A DNA stretch of 64,000 nt from Toxorhynchites rutilus septentrionalis. Taxonomy: Eukaryota > Arthropoda > Insecta > Diptera > Culicidae. The position numbers and the translations under genes were made by a program. Positions within the stretch are counted from its first letter, which is position 1; each line of letters starts with the position of its first letter. The stretch covers positions 32,704,387-32,768,386 of the forward strand of contig NC_073746.1 of assembly GCF_029784135.1 (NCBI RefSeq), written 5' to 3'. This document shows, piece after piece, positions 1 to 9,858 of this stretch. The notes below the pieces were generated by a model, which saw nothing but the letters and a program-made list of their open reading frames with translations, searched no databases and was not told the origin of the DNA.

Positions 1-576
1 CACTTACGACAACGTGAAGCGCAAACGGTCGTGGTCGAAGACCGCTGAAGCGGCTCAGACGGTGGCCAAGCCCTCATTAACGGCCAGGAAGGTTCTGCTG
101 TGTGTTTGGTGGGATTGTCAAGTAATAATCTATTATGAGCTGCTTCCCTATGGCCAAACGCTCAATTCGGACCTGTACTGCCAACAACTGGACCGCTTGA
201 AGGTAGCACTCATGAAGAAGAGGCCATCTTTGATAAACAGAGGCCGCATTGTCTTCCATCAGGAAAACGCCAGGCCACACACTTCTTTGGTGACGCGCCA
301 GAAGCTCCGGGAGCTCGGATGGGAGGTTCTTTTGCATCCGCCGTATAGTCCGGACCTTGCACCAAATGACCACCACCTGTTTTTGTCCATGGCGAACGAG
401 CTAGGTAGTCAGAGGTTAGCCACAAAAGAGGCCTGTGAAAATTGGCTATCCGAGAATTTTAGTGCCAATAAGGAAGCGAGCTTCTATAACAGGGGTATTA
501 TGAAGTTGGCATCTCGTTGGGAACAAGTCATCGAACAAATCATCGAATTCAAAAAAAAATACCGCAGGACTTTTTT

Positions 577-580
<4 letters not shown>
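1..580 (+). pseudogene. mariner transposase, 3' part, cut by window start
   Basis: This is the C-terminal part of a Tc1/mariner-superfamily (mariner) transposase, the DNA-cleaving and joining enzyme of a cut-and-paste transposon. The open frame enters from the window edge with VKRKRSW and contains the typical ARPHTS and PPYSPDLAPND blocks. It is almost the same as the copy at 15426-16714. The second catalytic Asp of the DD34D triad is Glu here (HQENARPH), which should kill activity. The natural C-terminus is lost: compared with the 15.4 kb copy, about 50 bp between two GAACAAA repeats is missing, so the frame runs on into the terminal repeat. The 3' terminal inverted repeat is readable at about 557-580 but its last six bases are replaced by the (TA)n tract. 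The 5' half lies outside the window. Confidence 0.88.

Positions 581-664
<84 letters not shown>
581..664. repeat. (TA)42 microsatellite
   Basis: Forty-two uninterrupted TA dinucleotides abut the truncated mariner terminal repeat. Mariner inserts at TA, so the array may have grown from the TA target duplication or been a pre-existing target. Confidence 0.97.
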
Positions 665-667
<3 letters not shown>

Positions 668-1912
668 TCGCTGTTCAATGATAAATACTTATGTATTGAT
701 AGTGTGTTATGTGATAGTGTGCTGAGTCCCGTTCATGCTTTTTGGAAAACGCCTTGTACATTGTCCATCTGCAATGCATGGTGATACAAGATTTAGATCA
801 CCACGTAGGCTATGAACCATGTTTGTGGTAACAATATCGAACAGTCACCCATATTTTGGAATCCGATTGCTTTGAAGCTGGATCGGATTTAACGATTCGT
901 CTTTTGCATTCTGGAATCCGATCGACCTCAATTCATTCGTGCTATAAAATGTGACAATCTTGACTTGGCGCAAAATAAACATCAAAATAATTAATCCGTT
1001 TTCATATTCGCAATTTGTTAATATACTCTCGATCAGATCAGCAGGCTCGAAAGCAATTCTAAATTGCTAAAATTTGATTGAAAATCATTACTCTAAGTTG
1101 TTTGAATACTTAGAAGACAGTCCTAACTTAAAATTTCTTCTATAAATCTCTTTGAATATCCGCCAAAACTTTATTCATAATATTAAATTTTTATCAGAAA
1201 CAATTTGTGAATGTGGTTTCCTATTAAAGAACACAAATTAGGGACTATCTTCATTTTTTCCGTAGAGTCCTTGGTGGATCACACCATTGAGAGAGATGGC
1301 GGATCTTTCGGCTGAAGAAGGGCTGGATTTTGCTGAAGGAGGGCTAGATTTTGCTAGATTATTGGCACAGCTCAAGACATTGTCCTGACTGCGTCAATTC
1401 ATCAAACGACACACATAATAATCGCACTCTCTTGTTTGATTCGTCTCCTCCAACCTCATGTATGAAAATATTAATTCAAAATGAGTAATGATGTTTATAA
1501 TGATTGAAGTAACTGTAGCGCATTAGATCTACACACGTGTCCTCCAGCCGTTTTATTTTATCAGGATTGACTACAATAGCGAGACTGTTACTTCGCATTC
1601 CGAGCATGTGTGTGTTCAGAATAATTTCAATAATTCATTGTGCTCATCCGAAAAGGTTTCCAGCTCTCCGGCGATGCACCTAGCTTTAGTCGAATTGAGG
1701 TTAGTTGCGTATGTATGGGGTGAAAGCTCGATGAAGAGGACGAAGTGGCATCTGGCTTTCTACAATATACAAAAAATCGTCCTGTTTTTGATATTGTTTG
1801 TATAAAAAATACACATATCGTGATTAAAAATAGGAGATAGGGGTGAAAATTGGTTATATAAACCAAACGATTTTCAAACCAAATTTATGCAAAAAATACA
1901 AAAAAAAAATGA
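665..1912. other. intergenic, no gene recognised
   Basis: AT-rich sequence with many short open frames of no recognisable character. About 860-1130 resembles the end of the window (about 63540-63780): both have ATCGGATTTAAC, an AATTCTAAATTG stretch and a TTTGAATGAAAAT/TTTGATTGAAAAT stretch. Both are probably copies of one old dispersed repeat. Confidence 0.5.
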
Positions 1913-3244
1913 GTGGGTTATATCTATGATATAACCGCAAGGTTGACGTGGAACTACCTTAGCTTAGCAATCATTCGTTTGTATTGATTAAATTCTTGAT
2001 TGAATGAAACAGTTTCCAAATTCAATTGAGTTCAATATATTTGCTCTGTGAGTGAAAAAAATTAACAAATGCCGTGTAAAGTCAATTAATTTATTGTGAT
2101 TGATTGTTCTTCGTTACAAGTAAATTTAATGACGGACCTTTTACGTTTGGTAATGACTAGAACAAAATATATGTACGGAAGAATTATCAAACGTTTGATG
2201 AACCAGCCTAAGGCTGAAAATCTTTCCAATAAAGACAAAAAAAAATTATCAAACGATTATTTTATTTTACATTTCCCTCTGAAGTTTACATCCCAAATAT
2301 GTACATACTTCTCGAATTTCGAATTTGCTTGAAACTGGGAAGTTCATTCGCTTCTAGTGTCTGCACGATTTTCCCAGGTTCCTCAGTTTAGAAGATCATG
2401 TTAGGACAGACATATTCCACTCTGCACAAAGGCAAGCGAGGACAAAAGTACTCGCAGTTTGCATTTATTTGCAGAGCCGATTTCCCCAGAAACCTCGGTT
2501 TTGAAGTCTGTGTTAGGGAAACACATTTCAATCGGAACAAAAATACCCCCGATTTGTATGAATTCGCAATGCCGATTTCCCCACGCTCCATGGATTTGAA
2601 GTCTGTGTTAGGGAAACACATTCCAGTCGGAACAAAAATACCCCCGACTTGCATGAATTTGAAATACCGATTTCTCCAGGCACCTTGGTTTAGAAATCTC
2701 TATTAGGGAACACATTTCGGTGGGAACAAAAGCTCCCCCTACTTTCGTGTGTTCTTCTTCTTCTTTTTGGCTTTAAGAGGGTTTAAACTTTTCAGTTCAC
2801 TCGCCTTTAGGCTCTTTTGTGTGCTTGCAATGCCGATTTCGCTGCTTGGTTTTAAAGTCTGTGTTAGGGAACATTTTTCGATGAGAACAAAAGTCCCCCT
2901 ACTTTCATGTATTTGCAATGCCGATTTCCCCAAGGCTGCTTGGTTTTGATGGTAGTGTTAGGGAAACCGTAAATCGGGCCAATCAAAACGATGCAGTTAG
3001 GGCGTTTAGATAACGCCTAATATTTTACAGTTATTCCATTGTTTATCTAATGAAAAACAACATTTTGTTAGTTGCGATAGATGCGTAGAAATATTCCCTA
3101 TCAAATGATGCAAACATCTCTCCTATCCAGTACGAAATGTTCGAGCTATAAGCATTCGAAATCTTTCATTTTTTCCTGCATGTTCTGTGTTTAGGTTTTC
3201 ATTTTACCCTCCATATATTCCGGTTAGACGTAGTCCCACGTCAA
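1913..3244 (-). mobile_element. HINE/Helentron-like non-autonomous element, copy 1
   Basis: The element reads on the minus strand from subterminal repeat TTGACGTGGGACTAC (complement of 3230-3244) to a matching inverted subterminal repeat (1943-1957). It then ends in a perfect stem-loop at 1916-1936 (GGTTATATC, TAT loop, GATATAACC). The interior, 2390-2990, is a tandem array of about 95 bp units. The asymmetric hairpin, short subterminal repeats, central minisatellite and T-rich flank are the described layout of Helentron-derived HINE/DINE-1 elements. No Rep/helicase gene is present. Close relatives lie at 26888-28120 and 46592-47665. The Helentron label is inference from structure; the boundaries are well supported by comparing copies. 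Confidence 0.7.
2390..2990. repeat. internal ~95 bp tandem repeat of HINE copy 1
   Basis: Five to six degenerate units each contain CGATTTCCCC, a TTGGTTTTGAAGTCTGTG-like block, TTAGGGAAACACATTTC and AACAAAAGTCCCCCTAC-like blocks. Units start near 2479, 2574, 2669, 2834 and 2920; the 2669 unit has an insertion rich in TTC. Small frames run through it in several phases, but they follow the repeat and are not judged to be coding. Confidence 0.85.
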
Positions 3245-3421
3245 AAAAGATTCAGAAAAAAAATCTTGCATAGGCTCACCCAAGTTGGTATTAAATATAC
3301 AGTGATCGCTATCCTAGCAGTATCATATATAGTTTACGACCTATTCTCATGCCTAACAAGTTTTTTGAGTATGATTTCATTAAAATTGGTCTAGCCCTTT
3401 CAGAAGAGTTCGACCACGAAC

Positions 3422-3434
3422 ATCGTGACACGAG
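3422..3434 (+). repeat. target site duplication of LINE-1, 5' copy
   Basis: ATCGTGACACGAG occurs here and again at 9341-9353, directly flanking the retrotransposon. A perfect 13 bp duplication supports insertion by target-primed reverse transcription and fixes both ends of the element. Confidence 0.95.
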
Positions 3435-3480
3435 CATTCCTCGTCGATTATTTGCAAGAGACGGACACACATTGTCCGTC
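3435..3480 (+). promoter_or_regulatory. candidate internal LINE promoter (Inr plus DPE)
   Basis: Full-length LINEs need a promoter inside their transcript. The 5' end CATTCC resembles an initiator. Counting its A (3436) as +1, GGACA at +28 to +32 fits the insect DPE consensus RGWYV. An inverted repeat (GACGGACA ... TGTCCGTC, 5-nt loop) spans 3460-3480. Family 2 at 56539 has GGTCG at +27 to +31. Confidence 0.45.
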
Positions 3481-4039
3481 CTCCGCTACAATATCGAAGC
3501 TGGAAAGTTTTTTTTCCCCCTCCGCCAAAGTGATTTTTGGTTGTTGTTTTTTTTTCTTTCGTCCATTGGTGACAAGTTAAGTGCCAACGCATCCGGAACA
3601 ACGAGGAAGCAGCACCTCTCCAGCGACGCTGGACCGGTGTTCTGTGAATTGGTTCCATTGAGCGTCACATTTGTATCTTCACCAAACATCAAACAGAGAA
3701 GTACAATAGAATAGTTTTTGCCGTCTCGCTATTGTGCTTATACCGTAGCGTGCAGCGTTGTATAGCTCCCTGAATAGGGTTGTTCAAGTTGTTCGAACTT
3801 ATCAGACTAAATTTTTTTATTGAGTTTTTATTTATTAATTTTTTTTTTTTTTACGAAATTATTGTTTTTTTTTCAAGAAGATTATTGATTTGAGCTAGTT
3901 TTTAGTTTAAGTTAGTTTTTAGTCTAAGTTAGTTTTAAGTTGAGTTTTTGCGCGAGTGTGTGCGTGTGAGTTGTGTGTGTGCGTGCGAGTTTTTTTTATT
4001 CGTTTTCATAGGCGGTTGCGCACCGTCTTCGCAACCGTT

Positions 4040-5309
4040 ATGACATCTGCTGATGCCAATGTTGCGCGGACGCGTTATTATCAACAGTCCTCGAAGGCAC
4101 CATGGGTTGTTTTCTTTCGGCCCAAGGAAAAATCTTTGAGAACTCTTGATATTTCAAGAGATTTGCTGCGTAATTATAAGGGCGTCTCGATACATAAAGA
4201 GAGACCGGACAAACTGCGTGTAGAAGCACCGACTTTTGATGTGGCCAACAAGATTGTTGACCACGAAGTTTTTAACAGGGAGTATCACATCTACATCCCT
4301 TCTCGAGAAGTGGAGATAGAAGGCGTAGTAACCGACGCGAGTCTGAGTGTCGATGAACTAAAACAAGCGTCGGGTTCCTTCAAAAACTCGATGATTGGAG
4401 ATCTTGTAAAGATCCTGGATGTTAGAAATCTGCATTCAGCATCTTTGGAAGAAAATAAAAAAGTTTATTAGCCCTCGCACTCTTTTCGAGTTACTTTCGC
4501 AGGTTCTGTTCTCCCAAACTATGTGAAAGTAGAAAATGTTTTTTTCCCAGTGCGCCTGTTTGTACCGCGGGTTTATAATTGTACCAAATGTAAAAAGTTG
4601 GGACACTCGGTTAGCCACTGCGGCAACAAATTTCGTTGCGGCAAATGTGGCGATAAACATAGTGAGGATTCTTGCACTCAAACACTGTGGCGAGAATCCT
4701 CACCCTCTACAAGAGTGCCCAAGGTACAAACAGCACTCCGATAAAGTGAAGCGTTCTATCGCTGGACGCTCCAAGCGGACTTATGCTGAAATGCTAAAGA
4801 CCGCATCAGCCGCTCAAAATGAAAACCAATTTTCGGTTTTGTCATCTCAAGAATCGGATTCTGATTCTGATGAGGGTCATACTTCGGCTGCACCAGAATC
4901 TTCAATAAAGGATGAATCATCAAAAAGAAAGCTCTCTTCACCAATGGTGCACCGTAAGAAAGCTAAAATGACCCTCGGAAGATTGTCTAATTCCAAGGGT
5001 AATAGTAGCAAAAAAACGAATCCGAAGGCTCCTTCTCAGCCAGTTCCTGGTTGCAGCAAGGATTTTACGTCATTACCCAGAGAAGAGAGACATAAAAACG
5101 CTGCTCCTCGATCTTCTCGTAGAAAATTCGCGTCTAATCGAGGATTGATAGCTTTTTCGGACATTGTGGACTTCATACTAAACACGTTCAAAATTCAAGA
5201 CCCCCTCAGAAGCCTTATTTCTGCCTTGCTTCCATCTTTAAAGTCTTATCTTAAGCAATTGACTGCTTCATGGCCCCTCCTTGCATCAATCATATCTTTC
5301 GATGGATAA
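4040..5309 (+). pseudogene. LINE-1 ORF1 (gag-like nucleic-acid-binding protein), broken
   Basis: ORF1 of this family encodes an RNA-binding protein that packages the element RNA. It has an N-terminal conserved block (PWVVFFRPKEK...), a central region, three zinc knuckles, a Ser/Lys-rich linker and a conserved hydrophobic C-terminus ending WPLLASIISFDG. The start chosen is the ATG of MTSADAN; the frame upstream has no ATG. Two lesions distinguish it from the intact LINE-2 copy: a nonsense change at 4469-4471 (a Lys codon became TAG), and a 17 bp deletion near 4684 between the second and third zinc knuckles that shifts the frame. Only the N-terminal 143 residues or so would be made. Confidence 0.9.
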
Positions 5310-8300
5310 TTCATCTAACGTAGTAGAAGATATGATCAATGTGCTACAATGGAACTGCCGTAGTCTAGTGCCTAAACTAGACTCGTTCAAATTTTTACTT
5401 CAAAATTATGATTGTGATATATTCGCTTTTTCCGAAACATGGCTTTCTTCTGACACAGAACTCAACTTCCACGAATTTAATTTTATTCGCCTGGATAGAG
5501 ATGATTCCTATGGAGGAGTACTTTTAGGGATCAAAAAGTGCTACTCTTTCTATAAAATTCCTCTCCCAGCTCTATCAGACGTCGAAATCGTCGCTTGTCA
5601 AATAACTGCAAAGAATAAAGAACTCTGCATAGCTTCAGTATACGTTCCCCCGAATACTTCCATTAGCCGCAGTCAACTTTGGAATCTAATTTCGATTCTC
5701 TCAACCCCAGTTCTAATTTTGGGTGACATGAACTCCCATGGTACTGGGTGGGGCGATCTTTATGATGACGCTAGGGCGGCTATTTTTTACGATTTATGTG
5801 ACGATTTCAACTTGACTATCTTGAACACTGGTGAAGTGACACGAATTGCAAAACCTCCGGCTCGGGAAAGCCGACTCGATCTATCTTTGTGCTCAAACTC
5901 GCTATCATTAGATTGTCAGTGGAAGGTCATCAATGATCCCCATGGTAGCGATCACTTGCCAATCAATATATCAATCAAGTGTAGCCCGCAATCCACTGAA
6001 CCATCTCGAGTTCCATTTGATCTAACAAGGAACATCGACTGGCAAAAATTTGCAACGGCGTTAACAATCGGTGTCGAATCAATAGATATACTTCCACCAT
6101 TGGAAGAATATCGATTCTTCGTCGATTTATTGTATAAAAGCTCACTGGAAGCACAAAAAAGAAGAGTTCCAAGTGCTTCATTTAAAAGAAAACCAGCCAC
6201 TCCTGGCTGGGACGATGAATGCACAAAATTGTATTTGAAAAAATCTGATGCTTTCAAAGCTTTTCGCAGACATGGAACATCCACACACTTCGAGGAATAT
6301 TCAAAGCTTGAAATACAGCTGAAACAACTAGTTAAAGCAAAAAAACGCGGTTACTGGCGCAATTTCATCGAAGGTCTTTCTCGTGAAACCTCAATACGCA
6401 CCTTGTGGAGGGTAGCTCGCAACATGCGTAACCGCTCATCTACCAACGAGAGTGAAGAATACTCCAACCGATGGATATTCGATTTCGCTAAAAAGGTCTG
6501 TCCAGACTCAGTTCCAGCCCAACAAATTCTTCGAGAAACGTCTCCGAGCGGTGGACCTCTGGACAGACCATTCTCAATGCTGGAATTTTCTATGGCTCTT
6601 CTTTCATCGAACAACTCTTCACCCGGAAGCGATATGATTAAATTCGTTCTTCTAAAAAATCTTCCCGATATCGCGAAAAGACGCTTGCTAGACTTATTCA
6701 ATACTCTACTAGAAAACAATATTGTGCCACCCGAATGGAGACAGGTCAAAGTGATAGCAATTCAAAAGCCTGGCAAACCAGCGTCTGATCATAACTCATA
6801 CCGTCCGATTGCTATACTCTCGTGCATTAGAAAATTGCTGGAGAAAATGATCCTTCGAAGACTCGATCAATGGATCGAGACAAATAATTTGCTATCAACT
6901 ACAGAATTTGGGTTTCGCAAGAGCAAAGGAACAAACGATTGTCTAGCGTTGCTTTCTACAGATATTCAACTGGCCTTTGCGCACAAGGAGCAACTGGCTT
7001 CAGTATTCTTGGATATTAAGGGAGCTTTTGATTCAGTTTCCATAGAAATTCTGTCAGACAATCTGAACAGATGTGGACTTCCTGGAATTTTGAATAACTT
7101 CTTGTACAATTTGTTGTCAGGAAAGCAAATGAACTTCACCCTTGGACAGCTGACAACTTCCAGAAATAGTTATATGGGTCTACCCCAAGGCTCATGTCTC
7201 AGCCCCCTTCTTTATAATTTTTATGTGAAAGATATTGACAGTTGTTTGGCAGAACAATGCACGCTAAGACAACTTGCAGATGATGGTGTGGTTTCCGTCA
7301 GAGGTCCCCATGCCGAAAACTTGCAAAGACCATTGCAAAATTCCCTAGATAACTTGTTTTCTTGGGCAAGGAACTTAGGGATAGAATTCTCGCCGCAGAA
7401 AACAGAACTGGTAGTGTTTACTCGAAAGCGGTCCCCAGCCCAATTGCAACTTAAGCTTTTGGGGAGAAACATTACCCAATCATTGACCTTCAAGTACCTT
7501 GGTGTCTGGTTTGATTCAAAATGCACTTGGAATACCCACATTACGTATTTGAAGCAAAAATGTCAAAAAAGAGTCAACTTTCTCCGCTCGATTTGCGGCA
7601 CGTGGTGGGGAGCTCATCCGGGAGATCTCATAACGCTTTATAAAACAACTATTCTATCTATTCTGGAGTATGGCTCTTTCTGCTTTCTCTCAGCAGCTAA
7701 AAGTCACCTTCTAAAATTGGAACGAATTCAATATCATTGTCTGCGTATAGCTCTCGGCTGTATGCACTCAACGCATAACATGAGTCTCGAGGTTCTAGCA
7801 GGAGTAACTCCTCTACAGAACCGATTCTGGGAACTTTCTCTCAGAATACTGGTGAAATGCGGTATCACGAACACACTTGTGATTGAAAACTTTGATAAAA
7901 TGCTTCATCTAAATATACAATCTCGGTTTATGAGAATTTATCATCACTATATTTCATCAGATATTTGTCTTCCATCGTTTACTCCAGACCGTGCTCACTT
8001 CACCATCAGCAGTTCCTCAATTGAATACGATCTGTCGATGAAACAAGCAATACTTGGGATTTCAGATCAGCTTCGACCAACTTTCATTCCCCGTATTTTT
8101 AACCGAAAGTACCAAAAAGTCAATTGCATGAAAAGATACTTCACTGATGGGTCTCGCCTCAATGGATCCACTGGCTTCGGTGTTTTCAATGAAAATTCAA
8201 GCGCCTTCCGTAAACTGCAGGAACCTTGTTCCGTTTATGTTGCTGAGCTGGCAGCAATCGACTTCGCATTGGGGATGATCTCCAACAAGCCTGCAGACCA

Positions 8301-8985
8301 TTACTTCATTTTCTCGGATAGTCTCAGTTCGCTTGAGGCTCTCCAGTCGATGAAAACTAGTAGGCACCCATCTTATTTCCTCACAAAAGTGAGACAGCAG
8401 ATGAGTGCACTGATCGAAAGATCTTATAAGTTAACCTTTGTTTGGGTCCCCTCTCATTGCTCAATTCCTGGCAATGAGAAGGCGGACACTCTCGCAAAGG
8501 TGGGTGCCCAGGAAGGCGAATTGTTTGATAGACAGATTTCATACGATGAATTTTTCCAATTACTGCGTCAGAGTTCCCTCTTGAGTTGGCAAACCGATTG
8601 GGACACTGGAAGTCTTGGGCGGTGGTTATATTCAATTATTCCAAAGGTTTCTTCGAGAGCGTGGTTCAAAGGTTTGGACTTAAGTCGTGACTTCATTCGT
8701 GTAATGAGTAGACTTATGTCCAACCACTACTCGCTAGATGTGCATCTCCACAGAATAAATCTTGTTCAAAGCAACGTCTGTCGGTGTGGAAACGGTTACG
8801 ATGACATCGATCACGCAGTTTGGCAATGTACGGATAATTACGCAGCCAGAGAGTACCTTTTGAATGCCCTTGAGGTCCAAGGAAGACAACCCTATGTTCC
8901 TGTTAGAGACGTGTTGGGAACTCGCGACATCTGCTATATGCAGTTGATCTATATGTTTGTGAAACGGTCTAGTATAAGTATTTAA
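5302..8985 (+). CDS. LINE-1 ORF2: endonuclease/reverse transcriptase/RNase H polyprotein
   Basis: A 1227-residue open frame with the enzymes for target-primed reverse transcription. The apurinic-type endonuclease spans about residues 10-230 (WNCRS, SETWLS, GDMNSHG, GSDHLPI). The reverse transcriptase follows at about 430-740 (SYRPIA, FLDIKGAFDS, GLPQGSCLSPLL, and LADDGVV at about 657). RNase H is at about 945-1065 with its D-E-D-D residues in FTDGS, AELAAI, SDSLSS and EKADTLAK. A terminal CxC-x7-H-x4-C motif lies at about 1163. The ATG overlaps the ORF1 stop (ATGGATAA), which suggests translation by termination-reinitiation. The frame extends further upstream without ATG, so the overlap ATG is the likely start. 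No lesion is visible. Confidence 0.93.
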   Translation: MDNSSNVVEDMINVLQWNCRSLVPKLDSFKFLLQNYDCDIFAFSETWLSSDTELNFHEFNFIRLDRDDSYGGVLLGIKKCYSFYKIPLPALSDVEIVACQITAKNKELCIASVYVPPNTSISRSQLWNLISILSTPVLILGDMNSHGTGWGDLYDDARAAIFYDLCDDFNLTILNTGEVTRIAKPPARESRLDLSLCSNSLSLDCQWKVINDPHGSDHLPINISIKCSPQSTEPSRVPFDLTRNIDWQKFATALTIGVESIDILPPLEEYRFFVDLLYKSSLEAQKRRVPSASFKRKPATPGWDDECTKLYLKKSDAFKAFRRHGTSTHFEEYSKLEIQLKQLVKAKKRGYWRNFIEGLSRETSIRTLWRVARNMRNRSSTNESEEYSNRWIFDFAKKVCPDSVPAQQILRETSPSGGPLDRPFSMLEFSMALLSSNNSSPGSDMIKFVLLKNLPDIAKRRLLDLFNTLLENNIVPPEWRQVKVIAIQKPGKPASDHNSYRPIAILSCIRKLLEKMILRRLDQWIETNNLLSTTEFGFRKSKGTNDCLALLSTDIQLAFAHKEQLASVFLDIKGAFDSVSIEILSDNLNRCGLPGILNNFLYNLLSGKQMNFTLGQLTTSRNSYMGLPQGSCLSPLLYNFYVKDIDSCLAEQCTLRQLADDGVVSVRGPHAENLQRPLQNSLDNLFSWARNLGIEFSPQKTELVVFTRKRSPAQLQLKLLGRNITQSLTFKYLGVWFDSKCTWNTHITYLKQKCQKRVNFLRSICGTWWGAHPGDLITLYKTTILSILEYGSFCFLSAAKSHLLKLERIQYHCLRIALGCMHSTHNMSLEVLAGVTPLQNRFWELSLRILVKCGITNTLVIENFDKMLHLNIQSRFMRIYHHYISSDICLPSFTPDRAHFTISSSSIEYDLSMKQAILGISDQLRPTFIPRIFNRKYQKVNCMKRYFTDGSRLNGSTGFGVFNENSSAFRKLQEPCSVYVAELAAIDFALGMISNKPADHYFIFSDSLSSLEALQSMKTSRHPSYFLTKVRQQMSALIERSYKLTFVWVPSHCSIPGNEKADTLAKVGAQEGELFDRQISYDEFFQLLRQSSLLSWQTDWDTGSLGRWLYSIIPKVSSRAWFKGLDLSRDFIRVMSRLMSNHYSLDVHLHRINLVQSNVCRCGNGYDDIDHAVWQCTDNYAAREYLLNALEVQGRQPYVPVRDVLGTRDICYMQLIYMFVKRSSISI

Positions 8986-9188
8986 TGCTTTTGTGTTTTT
9001 CTTTTTCGTTATTAGTTTGTTTGTCTTGTCCCCCCATCTCACCGTCGCCCACCCTCGACAGCTAGTCGAACACCAGATGCTATCCCTGGTCATTATGCAC
9101 AATGCTACAGTGCGTGCGGCAACCCTCGGTTGAGACAACGATACCTCATATCCATATCCCCAACCTGACCCGTCCCACAAAAATGTTG

Positions 9189-9310
9189 CCCTTTTAACCT
9201 CGAGTAAACCGCGAGTATTCGGTCGAATCCTACTAAACATAGAAATTAGTTGAAACTTTGTATAAACAAACCTTGAATTAGCGGCTCCGCAAAGCTTATG
9301 CGATTGAGCC
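9189..9310 (+). promoter_or_regulatory. LINE-1 3' UTR hairpins
   Basis: A stem CTCG/CGAG lies at 9199-9215. A larger stem GGCTC/GAGCC at 9283-9310 has an 18-nt loop containing an inner CGCA/TGCG pairing. The same GGCTC-18 nt-GAGCC arrangement with loop core CTTATGC occurs just before the tail of the diverged LINE-3. A role in recognition by reverse transcriptase is inferred. Confidence 0.6.
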
Positions 9311-9340
9311 TTACAAATAAATGAACTGGATAAAAAAAAA

Positions 9341-9353
9341 ATCGTGACACGAG
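9341..9353 (+). repeat. target site duplication of LINE-1, 3' copy
   Basis: ATCGTGACACGAG, identical to 3422-3434, follows the A tail directly. Confidence 0.95.
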
Positions 9354-9858
9354 AATTTTATATATAAGATAGATATAGATTAGCTTTTTTTTGTTACATA
9401 TTAGTTTTTTGCTGCACAGTTCGAGCTGAGATAGTTGCGTCCACTACCAGGAGGCTCATTCGAGCTCTTTGGTGTGGGGGATAGCGGAGGGTGTTAAAAA
9501 AAAGAAAATACTGTGCCACCGCAATCAAGTCTGTGATTGGAAATGCACAGTATGGTCATCAGCTCACTCCCAATCACAATCAGTAACAATCTATAACAAT
9601 GCAATCATTGTGAAGTTACGTTCAAAAATGAGTTTTAAAATACCATCGTCCAGGACGATATTTTCAATTGAATTTTTCAATATTTCATACACAGTTCTGT
9701 CTTTTTTGTGTGGTTTATTTAATTTATAAACTTTGTCGCTTACGAATAAATATTTACATCAATGTATTAATTTCACTTATGATCATCTCTTTTTCATCAT
9801 CTGTAGAGGTTCACACCTAAATCTCCTATACTCCACTACGGTTTTTTGATACATATTA
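9354..9858. other. intergenic, 3' flank of F-box gene A1
   Basis: AT-rich. The part nearest A1 (about 9700-9760, with AATATTTACATCAATGT) is matched downstream of A2 near 23955-24020, so the tandem duplication extends into this flank. No gene was recognised. Confidence 0.5.

Larger units (their letters stand above)
3435..9340 (+). mobile_element. LINE-1: full-length I-type non-LTR retrotransposon
   Basis: A 5.9 kb element starting CATTCCTCG and ending in a short A tail after GAACTGGAT, bounded by a 13 bp target duplication. It has a 5' UTR of about 605 bp, ORF1 (gag-like), ORF2 (endonuclease, reverse transcriptase, RNase H, CCHC) and a 355 bp 3' UTR with hairpins. The EN-RT-RNH-CCHC order places it in the I superfamily; the exact clade (I, Loner or similar) was not determined. 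ORF1 is broken and ORF2 is open, so it could move only with ORF1 protein supplied by another copy. Confidence 0.93.

Noticed and set aside
2388..2706. Small proteins encoded in the ~95 bp repeats of the HINE copies (also 27443-27643, 47021-47335)
   Set aside because: Frames are open on both strands of the same repeat, change phase between units and have no start conservation.
2390..2990. CRISPR-like direct repeats
   Set aside because: Contiguous degenerate ~95 bp units without spacers in a eukaryotic transposon; no cas genes.
3435..9340. An endogenous retrovirus or other viral insertion
   Set aside because: No LTRs, protease or envelope; apurinic-type endonuclease, A tail and variable-length target duplications are those of a non-LTR retrotransposon.
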